DNA of 64,000 nt from Tubiluchus corallicola (lineage: Eukaryota > Priapulida > Priapulimorpha > Priapulimorphida > Tubiluchidae). Under the pieces are notes generated by a model. It was given only the letters and a program-made list of their open reading frames with translations, had not been told where the DNA came from and searched no databases. The position numbers were made by a program, and so were the translations under genes. Each line of letters opens with the position of its first letter. Positions within the stretch are counted from its first letter, which is position 1. This document shows, piece after piece, positions 41,201 through 50,606 of the stretch. Where the stretch lies: positions 733,812 through 797,811 of the forward strand of contig JAQGDQ010000027.1 of the NCBI GenBank assembly GCA_030141605.1, in the 5' to 3' direction.

Positions 41201-44200
41201 TTTTCTGAATCCCTGATAGGCTTAAAAATTTATTATAGTACATGTATATAGCCTTAGTATTTTCTGTTTATTGTTTACGATGAGACGTGGAACAGAGCAC
41301 GAGGCGGCTGGTTGGAAACATACCAATCTCAGACGTAAACAGCAAATACCAGTGTGTGACTAATTCATTTAAAATTTGGCGACTCAAATAGTCGACTTAC
41401 ATTAGATGGCATTGAAACTCTATTAGAAGAGATATAGGGAGTTGATAGAAAAGCAACTCGAGTGTATGTTTTCCAAATAAGAGCACCGATATTGATTAAA
41501 ATATATAATATTAAATATGGCATGCATTAAGATAATTATTTTAAGCGTCCTGTATCTTAGCATAACGTTGGCGGGTACAACGTACCTTTATAGAATTGGA
41601 AGAGTCACAGACAGAAATACTTAATGATTATGATGATGGTGATGATAATAATAATGATAGTGTTAGTGATAGTGATAGTGATAGTGATAGTGATAGTGAT
41701 AGTGATAGTGATAGTGATAGTGATAGTGATAGTGATAGTGATAGTGATAGTGATAGTGATAGTGATAGTGATAGTGATAGTGATAGTGATAGTGATAGTG
41801 ATAGTGATAGTGATAGTGATAGTGATAGTGATAGTGACAGTGTTAGTGATAGTGATAGCGGTAGTGATAGCGGTAGTGACCAACGATGGCAACGACAATA
41901 TCAATAGCAGCAGTGACACTTTCGGTGACAATGACAGTGACAGTGACAATAGCAATAAGAACAATTACGACAACGACGACTACGACAGTGAAGACAGTAA
42001 AAACGACGGACAGGTTTCCAAACAGAAGAAGTAATCAGGTCGAAAGACGTAAAATGTTAATTGTTATAGTGCATTTGTTTTGCAAGACAGCTCAGGCTAA
42101 AATGATGTCTTTTTTCAGTCGTTGGATTCTAAGTTTGGCTGGATGCACGGTGGCAGTAGTCATATGAATGTCATGTATTACCGTTACGACAAGAAGGCTG
42201 GTGAGTATAGTGTATACAGTTTTTTCTGTACTCTGTTATAAGGTTCAATAAACAAATTCATGTATGGTAGTAAAGTTTTTCAGTACCGTAATTATCTGAC
42301 TTGCTGATATAATGATTCTTTACAATGGCATAACTGTCAATAGAAACACATTTTATGTTTCAGTTCTTCTCTTTAATCCGATTTGTCGCAATGCATGTGA
42401 TAAAGTTCAAAGATTACTTAGATCACATCCGCTTTGAACAAAATAATTTGTATTGCTTAAGATTTAACATGTATGAAAGCTAAAAATGTTACCTCTAAAT
42501 ATGTTTTTGTACAATTTATTCATGCGTATTATCACCCGTTTTTGACATTTTTAATGAATCAGTTTTTCATGTTAGTTATAATTTATTGTCTATATAGAAT
42601 CCAGATACATTTACGTAAAGAGTTAATAATATACCTTTGTAATGTAGCATTGTCGTGACATTTATATTTATCACTATATGAATCAGTTGTTATTCGTTCT
42701 ATACGCTTGAGCCACTATATTCCTGTGGTTTGTCTCTGAATAACGTCTCTGTCAATTTCATCTGTCTTGATTGTTGAATTCTTGTCGCGTTCTTTGAATT
42801 TTGAATTTGAATTTAAACCTTTATTTCAGAATTTCTTCCATATACAAAACAGGAGCGTAAAGACAGCATTACGCAAAGAATTAGTAAAACACACTTCTAT
42901 ATACAGCACATACAATCACCCCCACCCCCACCCCGGAATATTTCGTTCGCATAGGCGTTGTAAACAATGAAACATCAGTAATTTAAAAGTAGTACTAAAA
43001 CAAAGAGTACGTAAGTACAATAAAAAGTCTGCAATAAAAATATAATAATGTCATAATAGCCTGTTTAATACCTATAAAGTTTTCAGCCAGTATCACTTAT
43101 ATTTATGTAATGTTGATTCAATAAATAACTAAATATTAAATTATTTTATTCTGTCTCAGTAAAACCCGATGCGGTCTATGAGGTTTTAAAAGGTGCAGCT
43201 AAGAAAACAAGTGGCAAAGAGTCCGAATCGGATGCGGAAGCACCTTTTCCACAGAAAACCCGCACCAAGTCTAAACGTTCGTCGTGTAAACGATCGAGTT
43301 CAGGTGAGGTTCTGTCATTATATTTCATAAAGTATGTGTTTCAAAAGATAGAAGGTACATGAATTTTAATCTTGTAGGACGTAAATAAACGAACAGATAT
43401 TTCCAAAAGTTAAAATATAAGTAAAATAAAGAGATATTTATCACTTTATTATTAGTCATTATTGTAAACAAACCTATAATAACAACGACATTTTGGCAAC
43501 CACTACTTCTTTCGCCATACTTTGTATAACCTTGAAATATTTTTGGTATTAGTAAGTATTAATTGTTATGATTAACTATCACATTATTTTTATTTTGATA
43601 GACTACTACTCATCAATTTTTCGCAAATTTGACATAAATTTTGATTTTTCTCTGCTAGACAAAGGAATATGTTGACCGTCTAGCCCTTAGCTGGGGAGAC
43701 GGTATTTACACCTAATCTCATTATCATTCCTGGGAGACAAGGCTCATTTTGAAATAAACTAAAATAATGGTTTTTGAGCGACAGAAAACTATAAAACGAC
43801 TGTTTTCTCAAAATATAATAAAGTGAAAATAAATGTCTCCGTTTTGAACTGTAGGTAACTTGAAATACATGTTCAATACATGTACTTCTTCACTGTGGTA
43901 TATTATAAACACGCTGCATTGGGAGAATCCAGGGAAACTAATGGCCCCTGTTTAAAAGCGAGGCTTGCACTTTTTGGACTTGCAATTTATCTGTTTATCA
44001 ATCTAAGCTTAATTCACCGGCAAAGCGTGCAAATTGTCAAAGGTTTTTAAGAATAAACGAAACCTTGTTGCATAAATGTTTTTCATTATTAGTAGCATAA
44101 GGAGTTTCAAGGTCTTGAACAGCAGGAATTTTTCTCTTGGATTTTGGAATCTTTAATCAATTCAATTAGTCAATCATCAAATTTTGGAATATTGCTTAGA

Positions 44201-47200
44201 TGGGTGGAATAAACGACTATAAACTATAATCAGATGAATGATAAGTAACGAAGAATTCTCAGCCTGGAATCATCAGGAGTTATTAATAATAAATGCCATG
44301 TTATCGAAAAATTTCGTAGTACCACACGAACCAAAAATGTATCTGTAGTCGGAAATATACTACCCGAAAGTAACTTCCGTGTAATAACATTTACGGAATG
44401 GCACAACGACAGTAGCAAATTAATCTATTATAGAAAAAGTAAACATTTGATACGTTTGATACATTTGATTGGAAACAAAAATGACAATTATAATTAAGCC
44501 TTATATAATTGGACCTACATAGTTGACTGTTTCCTTGCGCGCAACTGCCTTCGTCATGGCCGAATTTTTCAAAAGTGTTTTGGAATAATTGTTTACTAAA
44601 CATTTCCCACACTGTTTCATGTGCGTTGTTGCGTCGTCTGGGCTCTAGTCTAAAATTCCTAACCGATTTATGCAAGTAAAAGTGATAGGGCACACAATTG
44701 CACGTAATGCGTGAAAGGGGTTGTAAATATTTACAAGAATAAGAAAAATTGCCGTGCCTGTAGATGCAAATCCACCCACATACTTGACGTGTTTGTTGAT
44801 ATAAACACAAACAGAATCCATGGTAGGTTACTTTTAGTGTCATTCTGGTAATACGCCCTGAAGGTAGAAAAACATCTCCACGCCCCGTCTCACCAAGCAA
44901 TGACGCAGTTATTCTAGCATATGCTGTTTTTCTAAACTAGCGGCGTTTTAATAGTACAAATCCGCAACTAATTGGGGATCCGCACTTTTGATACCAAACG
45001 TGAAAAACAGGAAATGTGAAAAAGTTGCGTCGCGGTCTTGATTTGAACCAGAGACCCTTAGGATGAATTGGACTGCCTTAGTCATTGAATAAGTCGATGG
45101 CATAGTGGCCTTGTAAAGAGGTCCCTGGTTCATATTTAGACTGTATCCCAACTTTTCACACTTCCCGTTTTTCAAGTTTGGTATACAAATTTAATCAGGT
45201 GTGTTTGTACCACCATTAATAACACTGTTAGCAGAATTTTTATTAGCAGCATTTCAAAATAAATATGCTTGTATATATTGTCAAGAGATGCTGCAAAAAC
45301 TGATTTGCAATCAGCGAAGGAATAGGAGTATATAAACACAAATGTATAATCATTACTTGAATTTGCACTAGCAATCAACTGTTTTGGTACTTTTACACAG
45401 TTGAGTAATCAGCGAAAAAACGATTTGATGCAGGTCATTGTGGCGGGGTCAGAATTCTCTCATTAATAAGCATATATCTCTAAATTGATGCACTAAACTG
45501 ACAGTAGCGTTTCGTCCGCTCGTACATTTTGCCTTAGTAAGAAAAAGCTAGTAGCGGTATGAAGCAGTATGAAATCGCCCGATGGTCACTCATCTGCACA
45601 ACATACAAGTCCAAAGTTGCTTAGCTTCGCAGCCCAGCTCAGCTATTTTCGTAGACGATTTACATTTCAGTGTTATGATGTCATACATTAGCCCATAGGC
45701 CTATCTAGTAGGAACAGGACTAGGAAAATCAACATGGACTAATAAGAAATCTGACTGATTACTGCACACAGACAATCATCAGCGAATATTGTAGATCTAA
45801 TTACAGAATTCTCTCCATTATTATTATCAGCAATCAGTGATCAAGTACTCGTCTACTCATCTGGCTTTGAATTTTTGGTGCTTTGGCAGTAAGCCCCACA
45901 TAAGAAAATATGCTAGTAATCCTAGTAAAGAAAATTTACTATAAATAAAGGAAAAACTATAAAAAATGTACTTTGCATGCAGCAGGAAACCCGTCTTCCA
46001 TTCATTCGGCAGATTCACTCTCCCTAGATGAAGATACGGAAGAGTTGGATGGTATTTTATTCACTTTTAGAAATGGCACATTTTTATAATACACTCACTG
46101 CACATAATTCCTTATATATATTCTTACTTCTATACCTCATTTTCCAAGTTTATTTGCATGTGATGTATTGTGATACATTTGTGTACATCCAAATAATATG
46201 CTATCTAGAAGTATTATTTTATACAATTAATCATAATATAGCTCGTGATTGAGTTGGTTTTTTCTGATTAAGATTTTATTTTAATAGGGTGATCATTTGC
46301 TAATAAGTTTTCGTTTTTAAGCCTGTTTTATTGATTTTAATTTTAGTGATGATATCGCAAATACTAGTTAGTACAGCAGACTGGGGTGACTTTTGACTAT
46401 TAAATGCCTTAACATTATTTAAATTTGTACAGGGCGTTTCAGAAAAAACATCGCAAGTCAAATGTGACGATACTCCGAAATGTTTTGAAAAACGCGCTTA
46501 AAGGAAAGGACTAGTCACTTCGCATGTTGGGTCTCTTTTAGTGTTATCACTAAACTTTTTCCAGTTTTTTGTAAAAACTTATTATACCAGTGACAGAAAG
46601 TGGCAAAATTGAAAATGACGTCATTGGTGGAAGAGTGGACAATCAAAATGAGAAAGCCTAAGCGTGAAATAATCACAACTTTAAAGCGGTTTTACTAATT
46701 ACACGAGCCGCTTATCACACTTTTGTTAATAAATCCTTCTAACATTTTTCGCAAACATTGAAATGAGCTTAAATTCCAAAAAGGCTTGGCCTTTCCTTTA
46801 GGTTCATGAGATTGCATGCCTTGAGTAACATTTGTTGTTTTTGTCCAAAATGAACCTATAGACGTCTGCATTATGACATCATATCGACGTAAAAATAACA
46901 TCGTATTTGTATAACTCTACTTTCCAACCCATATTGTATTTTGTACATACCAAAACAGACATATCTTAGCTGCATTGTTTTTTTTTCTGAAACACCCCAT
47001 TTTTCACTTACGCCGAAAATGCTACAATATTTTCAGTTATTATTATGCACCGCTGGTGTATTGTAACAAGATCTGGTTTAGTTCATTTAAACTTCTATTG
47101 CTTTCTAATCTGTTGAGGTACTTAACCGTGTAACAATCAACTAGTAATTTCGGCATGAATACTGTCAGCCTGACGGGATGTCATGCATAAAAACCGACCC

Positions 47201-50200
47201 AAATGACAGCAACGTTACACTAGTTATACTTTTATTACTTTGGTCTCAATCAAAGTTAACGATTCTGTTTGATTACAAGGAGCAGCTGAGAATTGTTTCT
47301 GTTGCGAGAATCGTTTATGATTCTAACGCGCCGTGACATTATTATTACTCGTGTTGCCATGACATGATTGCGAATTTTTGAGAGAATTCTTTGCATTTTG
47401 CAGAACGACATCGCAAACGAGGGGCTAGCAGAAGAGACAAGCCACCTGTTCATCGTTCTGCTTCAAGCAACACTCACCAGAGGAATCTGGAGCAAAGATA
47501 TTCGGATCCCCCACCAGTTACACGTTAGTTCTAGCTAATAAAATGCACAATAAAATACGACTATTAAATTATTGAAAAACATTTTAGTTGTATAAATAAC
47601 GCCAACCGAAAGCTAGTTTATCAACCAACCAGGGACGGGTTGATGCTACAATACATTTGGTTTACCGTATTTCTTCTTAGCTTATCACGTTAAATTTTAT
47701 TTAATTTTACTCCTTAACAAAGCGAATCTTACTGAAGTGAAACGTACTGCTTTGGTGTAATAACCCTGCAAAGTAAATAAAGCCAAGCTGGCTCATTGTT
47801 GACATCTTAAGTTTAGGGATAGATGTTAAATTTGTAGGAAGTAGCAAAAATTGAATAATTTATTTTAATAATTCAACAATATTTAACATTTAACTAGACG
47901 GGTAGAATTTCCCTTTGACCATATCTTCTCTGTAGTTTTTTAACATAGGCTCTCGAACTAAATTTTTATTTATGTAAACAACTGAATTGGTATGAGCATG
48001 TATGTTTGTTTTGGTGAAATGATAATCCTTGCATGGTTTTTCAATCCCATATTAACAGACAAGCGATCAACTACTGAAGATGATAACGAAGAAATAAGCT
48101 ATGAAATGACTACCCATTATCGTGATGATGACGATGATAGTGCTGAAGATTCAGTCTCTCAAAGTATGTCTAATGCATGTAACCAGTACTTGCATCCATA
48201 TAACGGCGTGCCAATTCAAATTTGACATAATAATGTGCGAATTGTTTTTAAACGCAGAAAACGTGTACAGTGTTGATATATTGCAAGACAGAGGACTGTT
48301 TACTGTTGATAATACTTAGAGATGGCGTGTTGAAAATCTTGCACTAAAGTGCTCAAAAATCAGTAAGAAATACAGAATTGGTTTAATAATTGAACTGTAC
48401 ATAATTTCTTGTAGTGTCTTGCAGTGAGTAGCTTACTAAATTTAGCGTATTAATAATAATTTCTGTTTCTCTAATGTATGCCTCCTATAATAACTCCTAT
48501 TTTCCACTAACTAATGAACTACCAGACCTAACTACCAGGTCTTTAATTCACCTTTTCATTTTCAGGAGAGGATCGAACAAGTTCTAAATCACATCGAGCA
48601 AAACAACCAGTCTCCTCAGGAAACCTCAAGACACCAAAAACACTGGACGTTATAGGTGGAAGCAATGGGTCCATTAGTCCACAAGTAAGAAATAGCTTCG
48701 TTTAATGTAATGAAAGAGCTATAGATAAATATAGATGTGTAAATATAGATTACGTAAATTTGAATTTAAAGCCAGTCTTATTTTACCCAGAACATAATAT
48801 GCTGTAGAAATATCTTAGAAATTAAACTTGATCCCGTTTCGCTTATGTAAATTTTATTTGCAAGTTCTAGTTAATTGAAAATCTTGAAAAAAACATCAGA
48901 AAGGAGACTGTTATATACTTTGAAGCATGTTGTAATTGGCCAGAGCTATTTTCGTTGTTACCATTTCTGTCATCAAAAATTGTCCTTTCCTTCGCTATCG
49001 TAAATAATGTGATCCACTTCCTTTAGGTCTTTTATCTAACTATCAGCTGAACATGCTAGGGTAAAGAATGATAAAACACAATGAAAAAGGTGAAGCTACT
49101 GGCCTATTAAAGACAATAGTGAACAGTGAAAAAATGATGATAGCTTCTGGCCTACGAAAACAATAGTCAAAAGTTGGTAATAGTTTCTGACCTATTAAAG
49201 ACAATAGTGAACGATTAAAAATATGATGATAGTTTCTGACCTATTAAAGACAATAGTGAACAATGAAAAATTGATGATAGCTTCACCTTTTTCATTGTTT
49301 GCTATTGTCTTTATTAGGCTACTTTTACCCTATCATATTCAATACTCTCAAAGCTACAAACAACTAGCACTGTCATTACTTGAGGCAGTCACTGCCACTG
49401 CTTGAGGATTTTCACAGTGAAAATGTTATAGTGAAAACATCATCAGCATTTGGCGTCAAAAATGGCACAGGAAAAAAATGGCACGGTAAAATTGACACAG
49501 GAAAAAAATGGCACACTTAGTAAAATGTGAGTTTAGGGTTAGGATTACCGTGGAGGATAATTGTTTTAATTATTTTTACATCTACCAAGAAAGTTATGCT
49601 TCAACACAGTTTGTTTGTTGGTTGGTTGGTTTTTGTCTGTTATGGCAGTAAGCCTATTACACAACAACTATCTGATAGATTTCCATGAAACTTTGTGGAG
49701 CAGGCGGGTATTGAGTGCCAAAATGGGAATCCTTTCGCCTGTTCTTTTTTTCGCAAAACTTGACCGAATACCACGTACAAAAAAAACATTTGTGAAACAA
49801 TTCGTGGAGGTCTCAGAGAGAGTGTTTAGTATTTTTTTCTCCATCTGAACAAACAACGTACTACGAATTTGTTCCAGTTCCATTCCGCGAAATCCTCGTT
49901 TGTAAAACCTGGTAACGCTGTTTATAACCTTTGCTTATTAATGCGACTGGGTAAATACATATATATTTCTCAGTCTATTAAAATCCACAAAATTGATGGT
50001 TAAAAAAGGTAAAAAAACAGTATGTTAAGCATTCATTCATTATTGATTATAAAGCTATTTAATGAACAAGCATTCTGGGAAACATTTGCTAGTCTATATA
50101 ATACCAATACAGGCACATTTTTGTATGTTAGCGTGTTTATCTTTGTGTTAATTTTTTTTTATCAAAAGAATCAGACGAATAAGACTAGGATCGTTCGGCT

Positions 50201-50606
50201 TTGGCAGATATCTGCTTCTTACCGAGCGCATTCTATTTTTATTATTATAGAAATCAATTACATCAGTATAACATATTTGCGAATTTTTTCTGCTTTTCTA
50301 TTTGTACCATTTTTTCCTATGCCATTTTTACCTACTTTTCCATTTCTACCATTTTTTCCTGTGCCTTTTTTACCTGTGCCATTTTTCCTGTGCCATTATT
50401 TCCTGCGCTATTTTTACCGTGCCATTTTTACACACCCTCCATTTTCCTGTGCCATTTTTACCGCGCACCCCCAGGACTATCACCTTAATCATCAGTAGTA
50501 AAACAAAAATTAACAAATAATTGATTTTTAGGTATCGTCAGAAGAGTACGATAATGGCGCCACCTCTTCGCAAAACAGGAAGTTAAGATGGCAGTGGAAC
50601 ACGTGA
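19157..50606 (+). CDS. STAC-like C1-domain protein, 12-exon gene model, 426 aa
   Basis: Twelve exons join in one open frame: 19145-19286 (ATG at 19157), 20779-20847, 29178-29342, 32270-32383, 39521-39612, 42119-42200, 43160-43303, 45986-46051, 47404-47523, 48059-48163, 48566-48684 and 50532-50606. Every border is GT-AG and every junction phase agrees; most exons are symmetric phase 1-1. The product has a complete C1 zinc-finger pattern: H137, C150, C153, C169, C172, H177, C180, C187. The stretch FKKPTFCD and, after the C1 domain, [10 protein letters not shown] resemble the STAC adaptor family as I remember it (KKPTFCD, and DPVYETLR after C1). The rest is low-complexity, Ser/Arg/Asp-rich and probably disordered. 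STAC proteins normally carry one or two C-terminal SH3 domains that bind voltage-gated calcium channels; none is found here. The acceptor before exon 1 implies upstream 5' UTR exons. The gene model is strong; the family call is moderate. Another atypical C1 adaptor is the alternative. Confidence 0.78.
19318..19745 (+). repeat. Degenerate (GAAGT)n array directly after STAC-like exon 1
   Basis: About 430 bases of GAAGTG/GATGTG/GAGTGG pentamer variants begin 32 bases after the donor at 19287. The transcribed strand would be a purine-rich RNA. Confidence 0.92.
20779..20847 (+). CDS. STAC-like gene, exon 2
   Basis: A 69-base symmetric phase 1-1 exon between a TTTTTCAG acceptor and a consensus GTAAGT donor. 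It encodes an acidic start (EESEQETDM) followed by a hydrophobic/Ser-Thr stretch, residues about 44-66 of the model. Confidence 0.68.
   Translation, partial: RRVNKKRTWLEQYYLVPHSGLH
21115..21179 (+). CDS. Possible alternative terminal exon ending in a CaaX-like motif
   Basis: A strong pyrimidine-rich acceptor (GCTCTACAG) lies 267 bases after exon 2. Joined in the same phase 1, it gives 21 residues ending in CGKPDCMLL followed by TGA at 21177-21179. The last four residues, CMLL, fit a CaaX prenylation box with Leu at the end, the type preferred by geranylgeranyltransferase I. No good donor occurs before the stop, so if used it is a terminal exon producing a short isoform of about 87 residues without the C1 domain. 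AATAAA signals occur near 21689. No transcript evidence is available here. Confidence 0.4.
22829..23035 (+). repeat. Dispersed repeat, copy B
   Basis: It has the same block order as 10899-11105, at about 70 percent identity by eye. It lies in intron 2 of the STAC-like gene. No terminal structure is recognised. Confidence 0.55.
24095..24440 (-). mobile_element. LINE 3' end with WNS-PSS motif and TATTT-type tail
   Basis: On the minus strand NRVVQIWNS, an in-frame stop, PSSVNDALL, then [13 protein letters not shown] is the C-terminus of a LINE ORF2. A run of TTTAT/AATAA units at 24101-24130 is the tail. It lies in intron 2 of the STAC-like gene. Confidence 0.6.
25655..25990 (-). mobile_element. 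Retroelement 3' ends with (TTA)n and (TTAGG)n tails
   Basis: Two tails occur: (TTA)n at 25668-25690, and TTAGGTTAGGTTAGGTTAG at about 25955-25973. The latter is preceded on the minus strand by a short hairpin (CCATCAAAATCTGATGG), a layout known for some LINE/SINE ends. Confidence 0.35.
29178..29342 (+). CDS. STAC-like gene, exon 3 (or alternative first exon)
   Basis: A 165-base phase 1-1 exon. The acceptor used (CCATTAG) has a weak pyrimidine tract; the donor is AG|GTAGGC. It encodes a hydrophobic helix-like run ([10 protein letters not shown]) and then a Lys/Glu-rich stretch ending [12 protein letters not shown]. An ATG at 29165 lies in the same frame directly after a TGA, so a transcript starting here, or spliced to the better TTATCAG acceptor at 29144, could also begin translation at 29165. 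Both uses are compatible with the downstream phase. Confidence 0.58.
32270..32383 (+). CDS. STAC-like gene, exon 4: first half of C1 domain
   Basis: A 114-base phase 1-1 exon between CTTTCAG and GTAAAC. It supplies the first C1 ligands, H137, C150 and C153, within [17 protein letters not shown]. The domain is interrupted directly after the RQG turn, and the second half follows more than 7 kb downstream. Confidence 0.85.
32750..33355 (-). mobile_element. LINE 3' end with ATCTT tail
   Basis: On the minus strand one frame reads [20 protein letters not shown], a single stop, then [20 protein letters not shown] and [11 protein letters not shown], resembling the last part of CR1-like ORF2. It ends with GGAATAAAATGTATC and (TTATC)n at 32752-32772. 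Confidence 0.55.
35624..35843 (-). pseudogene. Isolated exon-like sequence on the minus strand in intron 4 of the STAC-like gene
   Basis: On the minus strand a TTATTTTTAG acceptor is followed by an open frame starting [17 protein letters not shown] and continuing through [14 protein letters not shown] and [14 protein letters not shown], up to a consensus AG|GTAAGT donor at 35624. A TGA at 35634-35632 lies just before the donor. Residue composition (paired Cys, Trp, an N-glycosylation sequon) looks like an extracellular domain. I recognise no family and found no partner exon. It may be one exon of a nested minus-strand gene, an inactivated exon copy, or a terminal exon. Confidence 0.35.
35981..36128 (+). 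mobile_element. tRNA-derived SINE family 1, copy 1
   Basis: The head resembles a tRNA: CTTA-GTGGCC-TAAG forms a D arm containing an A-box-like sequence, CTTGTAA matches a Thr(TGT)-type anticodon loop with a decayed stem, and GGTTCAAATCC is a B box. The body (TTCACATTTTCTGTCTTTCAAG) and the end (GATTTGTACCATCATCAATAAA) are shared with the two copies near 45 kb. Confidence 0.7.
36868..37350 (-). mobile_element. LINE 3' end (reverse-transcriptase ORF C-terminus and tail)
   Basis: On the minus strand [17 protein letters not shown] then [10 protein letters not shown] matches the conserved close of CR1/L2-like ORF2 proteins (LWNSLPxxIRxxxSLxxFKxxLKxxL). It ends with GAATAAG and a short (TAATC)n tail at 36868-36882. 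It is 5'-truncated, in intron 4 of the STAC-like gene. Confidence 0.6.
38176..38212 (+). repeat. Poly-C run followed by (CA)n
   Basis: Seventeen C residues followed by about ten CA units, in intron 4 of the STAC-like gene. Confidence 0.92.
39521..39612 (+). CDS. STAC-like gene, exon 5: second half of C1 domain
   Basis: A 92-base exon (phase 1 to 0) between GATGCAG and a GTAAGT donor. It encodes [15 protein letters not shown] and ends VPNCPGE, supplying C169, C172, H177, C180 and C187. The spacing of the last two cysteines is six residues, one short of the usual seven, which suggests an atypical C1 that may not bind diacylglycerol. Confidence 0.87.
40040..40182 (+). repeat. Dispersed repeat with (CAA)n tail, copy 1
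   Basis: AAAACTGTGGCC, a TTTCAAAGATAAAAGTGGC block and an (AAC)n tail are shared with 53585-53795. The microsatellite tail suggests a retroposed SINE or LINE end. Confidence 0.45.
41624..41960 (+). repeat. (AGTGAT)n hexamer array
   Basis: About 29 pure AGTGAT units at 41665-41836 with GATGATAAT and GACAATGAC-rich shoulders. All frames stay open but give only Ser-Asp, Val-Ile or Thr-Ile dipeptides. It sits in intron 5 of the STAC-like gene, so these are not treated as proteins. Confidence 0.95.
42119..42200 (+). CDS. STAC-like gene, exon 6
   Basis: An 82-base exon (phase 0 to 1) with a TTTTTCAG acceptor and GTGAGT donor. It encodes the linker after the C1 domain, starting [12 protein letters not shown] and ending YRYDKKA. 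It lies about 160 bases after the AGT/GAC-rich array of intron 5. Confidence 0.78.
42783..43070 (-). mobile_element. LINE-like 3' end with AAATTC tail
   Basis: On the minus strand CTCCTGTTTTGTATATGGAAG leads to CTGAAATAAAGGTTTAAATTC and a short (AAATTC)n tail. A small C-rich tract (CCCCCACCCCCACCCC) lies inside. It ends about 90 bases before STAC-like exon 7. Confidence 0.4.
43160..43303 (+). CDS. STAC-like gene, exon 7
   Basis: A 144-base phase 1-1 exon with a CTGTCTCAG acceptor and a GTGAGG donor. It begins [19 protein letters not shown], the segment most like the VDPVYETL region that follows C1 in STAC proteins, and continues into a Lys/Ser-rich basic tail. Confidence 0.78.
44944..45088 (-). 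mobile_element. tRNA-derived SINE family 1, copy 3, inverted against copy 2
   Basis: Reading the minus strand: CTGGTTCAAATC (B box), then TTTTTCACATTTCCTGTTTTTCA, TTTGGTATCAAAA and GGATTTGTACTATTAAA, in the same order as the other copies. The two neighbours at about 45 kb are head to head and could fold into a long imperfect hairpin in the STAC-like transcript. Confidence 0.62.
45089..45228 (+). mobile_element. tRNA-derived SINE family 1, copy 2
   Basis: It shares GGCATAGTGGCCTTG, GGTCCCTGGTTCA, TTTTTCAAGTTTGGTAT and TTTGTACCACCATTAAT with the copy at 35981. The D-arm region is damaged. It lies immediately next to an inverted copy. Confidence 0.62.
45986..46051 (+). CDS. STAC-like gene, exon 8
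   Basis: A 66-base phase 1-1 exon after GCAGCAG, with a weaker GTATTT donor. It encodes a Ser/acidic stretch ([15 protein letters not shown]). Confidence 0.66.
46432..46999. mobile_element. MITE-like element with GGGYGTTTCAGAAAAAA termini
   Basis: GGGCGTTTCAGAAAAAACA at 46432-46450 is mirrored by the complement of GGGGTGTTTCAGAAAAAA ending at 46999. The 568 bases between show no transposase frame. It lies in intron 8 of the STAC-like gene. A target duplication is not clear. Confidence 0.5.
47404..47523 (+). CDS. STAC-like gene, exon 9
   Basis: A 120-base phase 1-1 exon between TTTTGCAG and GTTAGT. It encodes a strongly basic, Ser/Pro-rich, probably disordered segment beginning [14 protein letters not shown]. 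Confidence 0.68.
48059..48163 (+). CDS. STAC-like gene, exon 10
   Basis: A 105-base phase 1-1 exon between TTAACAG and GTATGT. It encodes an acidic run ([11 protein letters not shown]) that contrasts with the basic exon 9. Confidence 0.68.
48566..48684 (+). CDS. STAC-like gene, exon 11
   Basis: A 119-base exon (phase 1 to 0) with a TTTTCAG acceptor and GTAAGA donor. It encodes a Ser/Lys-rich segment including [16 protein letters not shown]. Confidence 0.7.
49060..49345. repeat. Tandem array bounded by inverted repeats
   Basis: Four degenerate units of about 57 bases (CTATTAAAGACAATAGTGAA and ATGATGATAGCTTC) lie between a perfect 19-base inverted pair, 49079-49097 and 49279-49297 (CAATGAAAAAGGTGAAGCT). 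Outer TAGGGTAAA motifs are also mirrored. Confidence 0.75.
49452..50466 (+). mobile_element. Foldback-type element, copy B, with iterated inverted termini
   Basis: This element lies in opposite orientation to 8387-9206. It starts GGCGTCAAAAATGGCACAGG and ends in a mirrored CCTGTGCCATTTTTACCGCGC-like terminus, with a short array on the left (to about 49520) and a long array on the right (50300-50466), matching copy A's arrays in reversed order. Internal matches include the CTTTGCTTATTAAT, TTTTGCTAGTCTATATAAT and AAAAGAATCAGAC blocks. It retains about 190 bases (roughly 49710-49905) absent from copy A. Its right end lies about 65 bases from the acceptor of the last STAC-like exon. Confidence 0.75.
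50532..50606 (+). CDS. STAC-like gene, last coding exon with stop
   Basis: This exon follows GATTTTTAG in phase 0 and encodes 24 residues ending RWQWNT before TGA at 50604-50606. No SH3-like sequence follows within the window, so either the protein lacks SH3 or SH3 exons are reached by alternative splicing outside what I can see. The acceptor lies only about 65 bases after the right end of the foldback-type element, so that insertion sits directly beside the splice site. Confidence 0.7.
   Translation, partial: VSSEEYDNGATSSQNRKLRWQWNT

Noticed and set aside
41596-42034. Ser-Asp and Val-Ile repeat ORFs up to 136 codons
   Set aside because: Produced by the AGTGAT array, which is open in every frame, and located in an intron of the supported gene model.
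44391-44900. 169-codon minus-strand ORF
   Set aside because: Long for chance, but it has no recognisable motif and no supporting splice context. It lies in intron 7 beside SINEs.
50022-50498. 158-codon ORF and companion frames
   Set aside because: They run through the terminal array of the foldback-type element; the Phe/Pro/Leu repeats reflect the DNA repeat.
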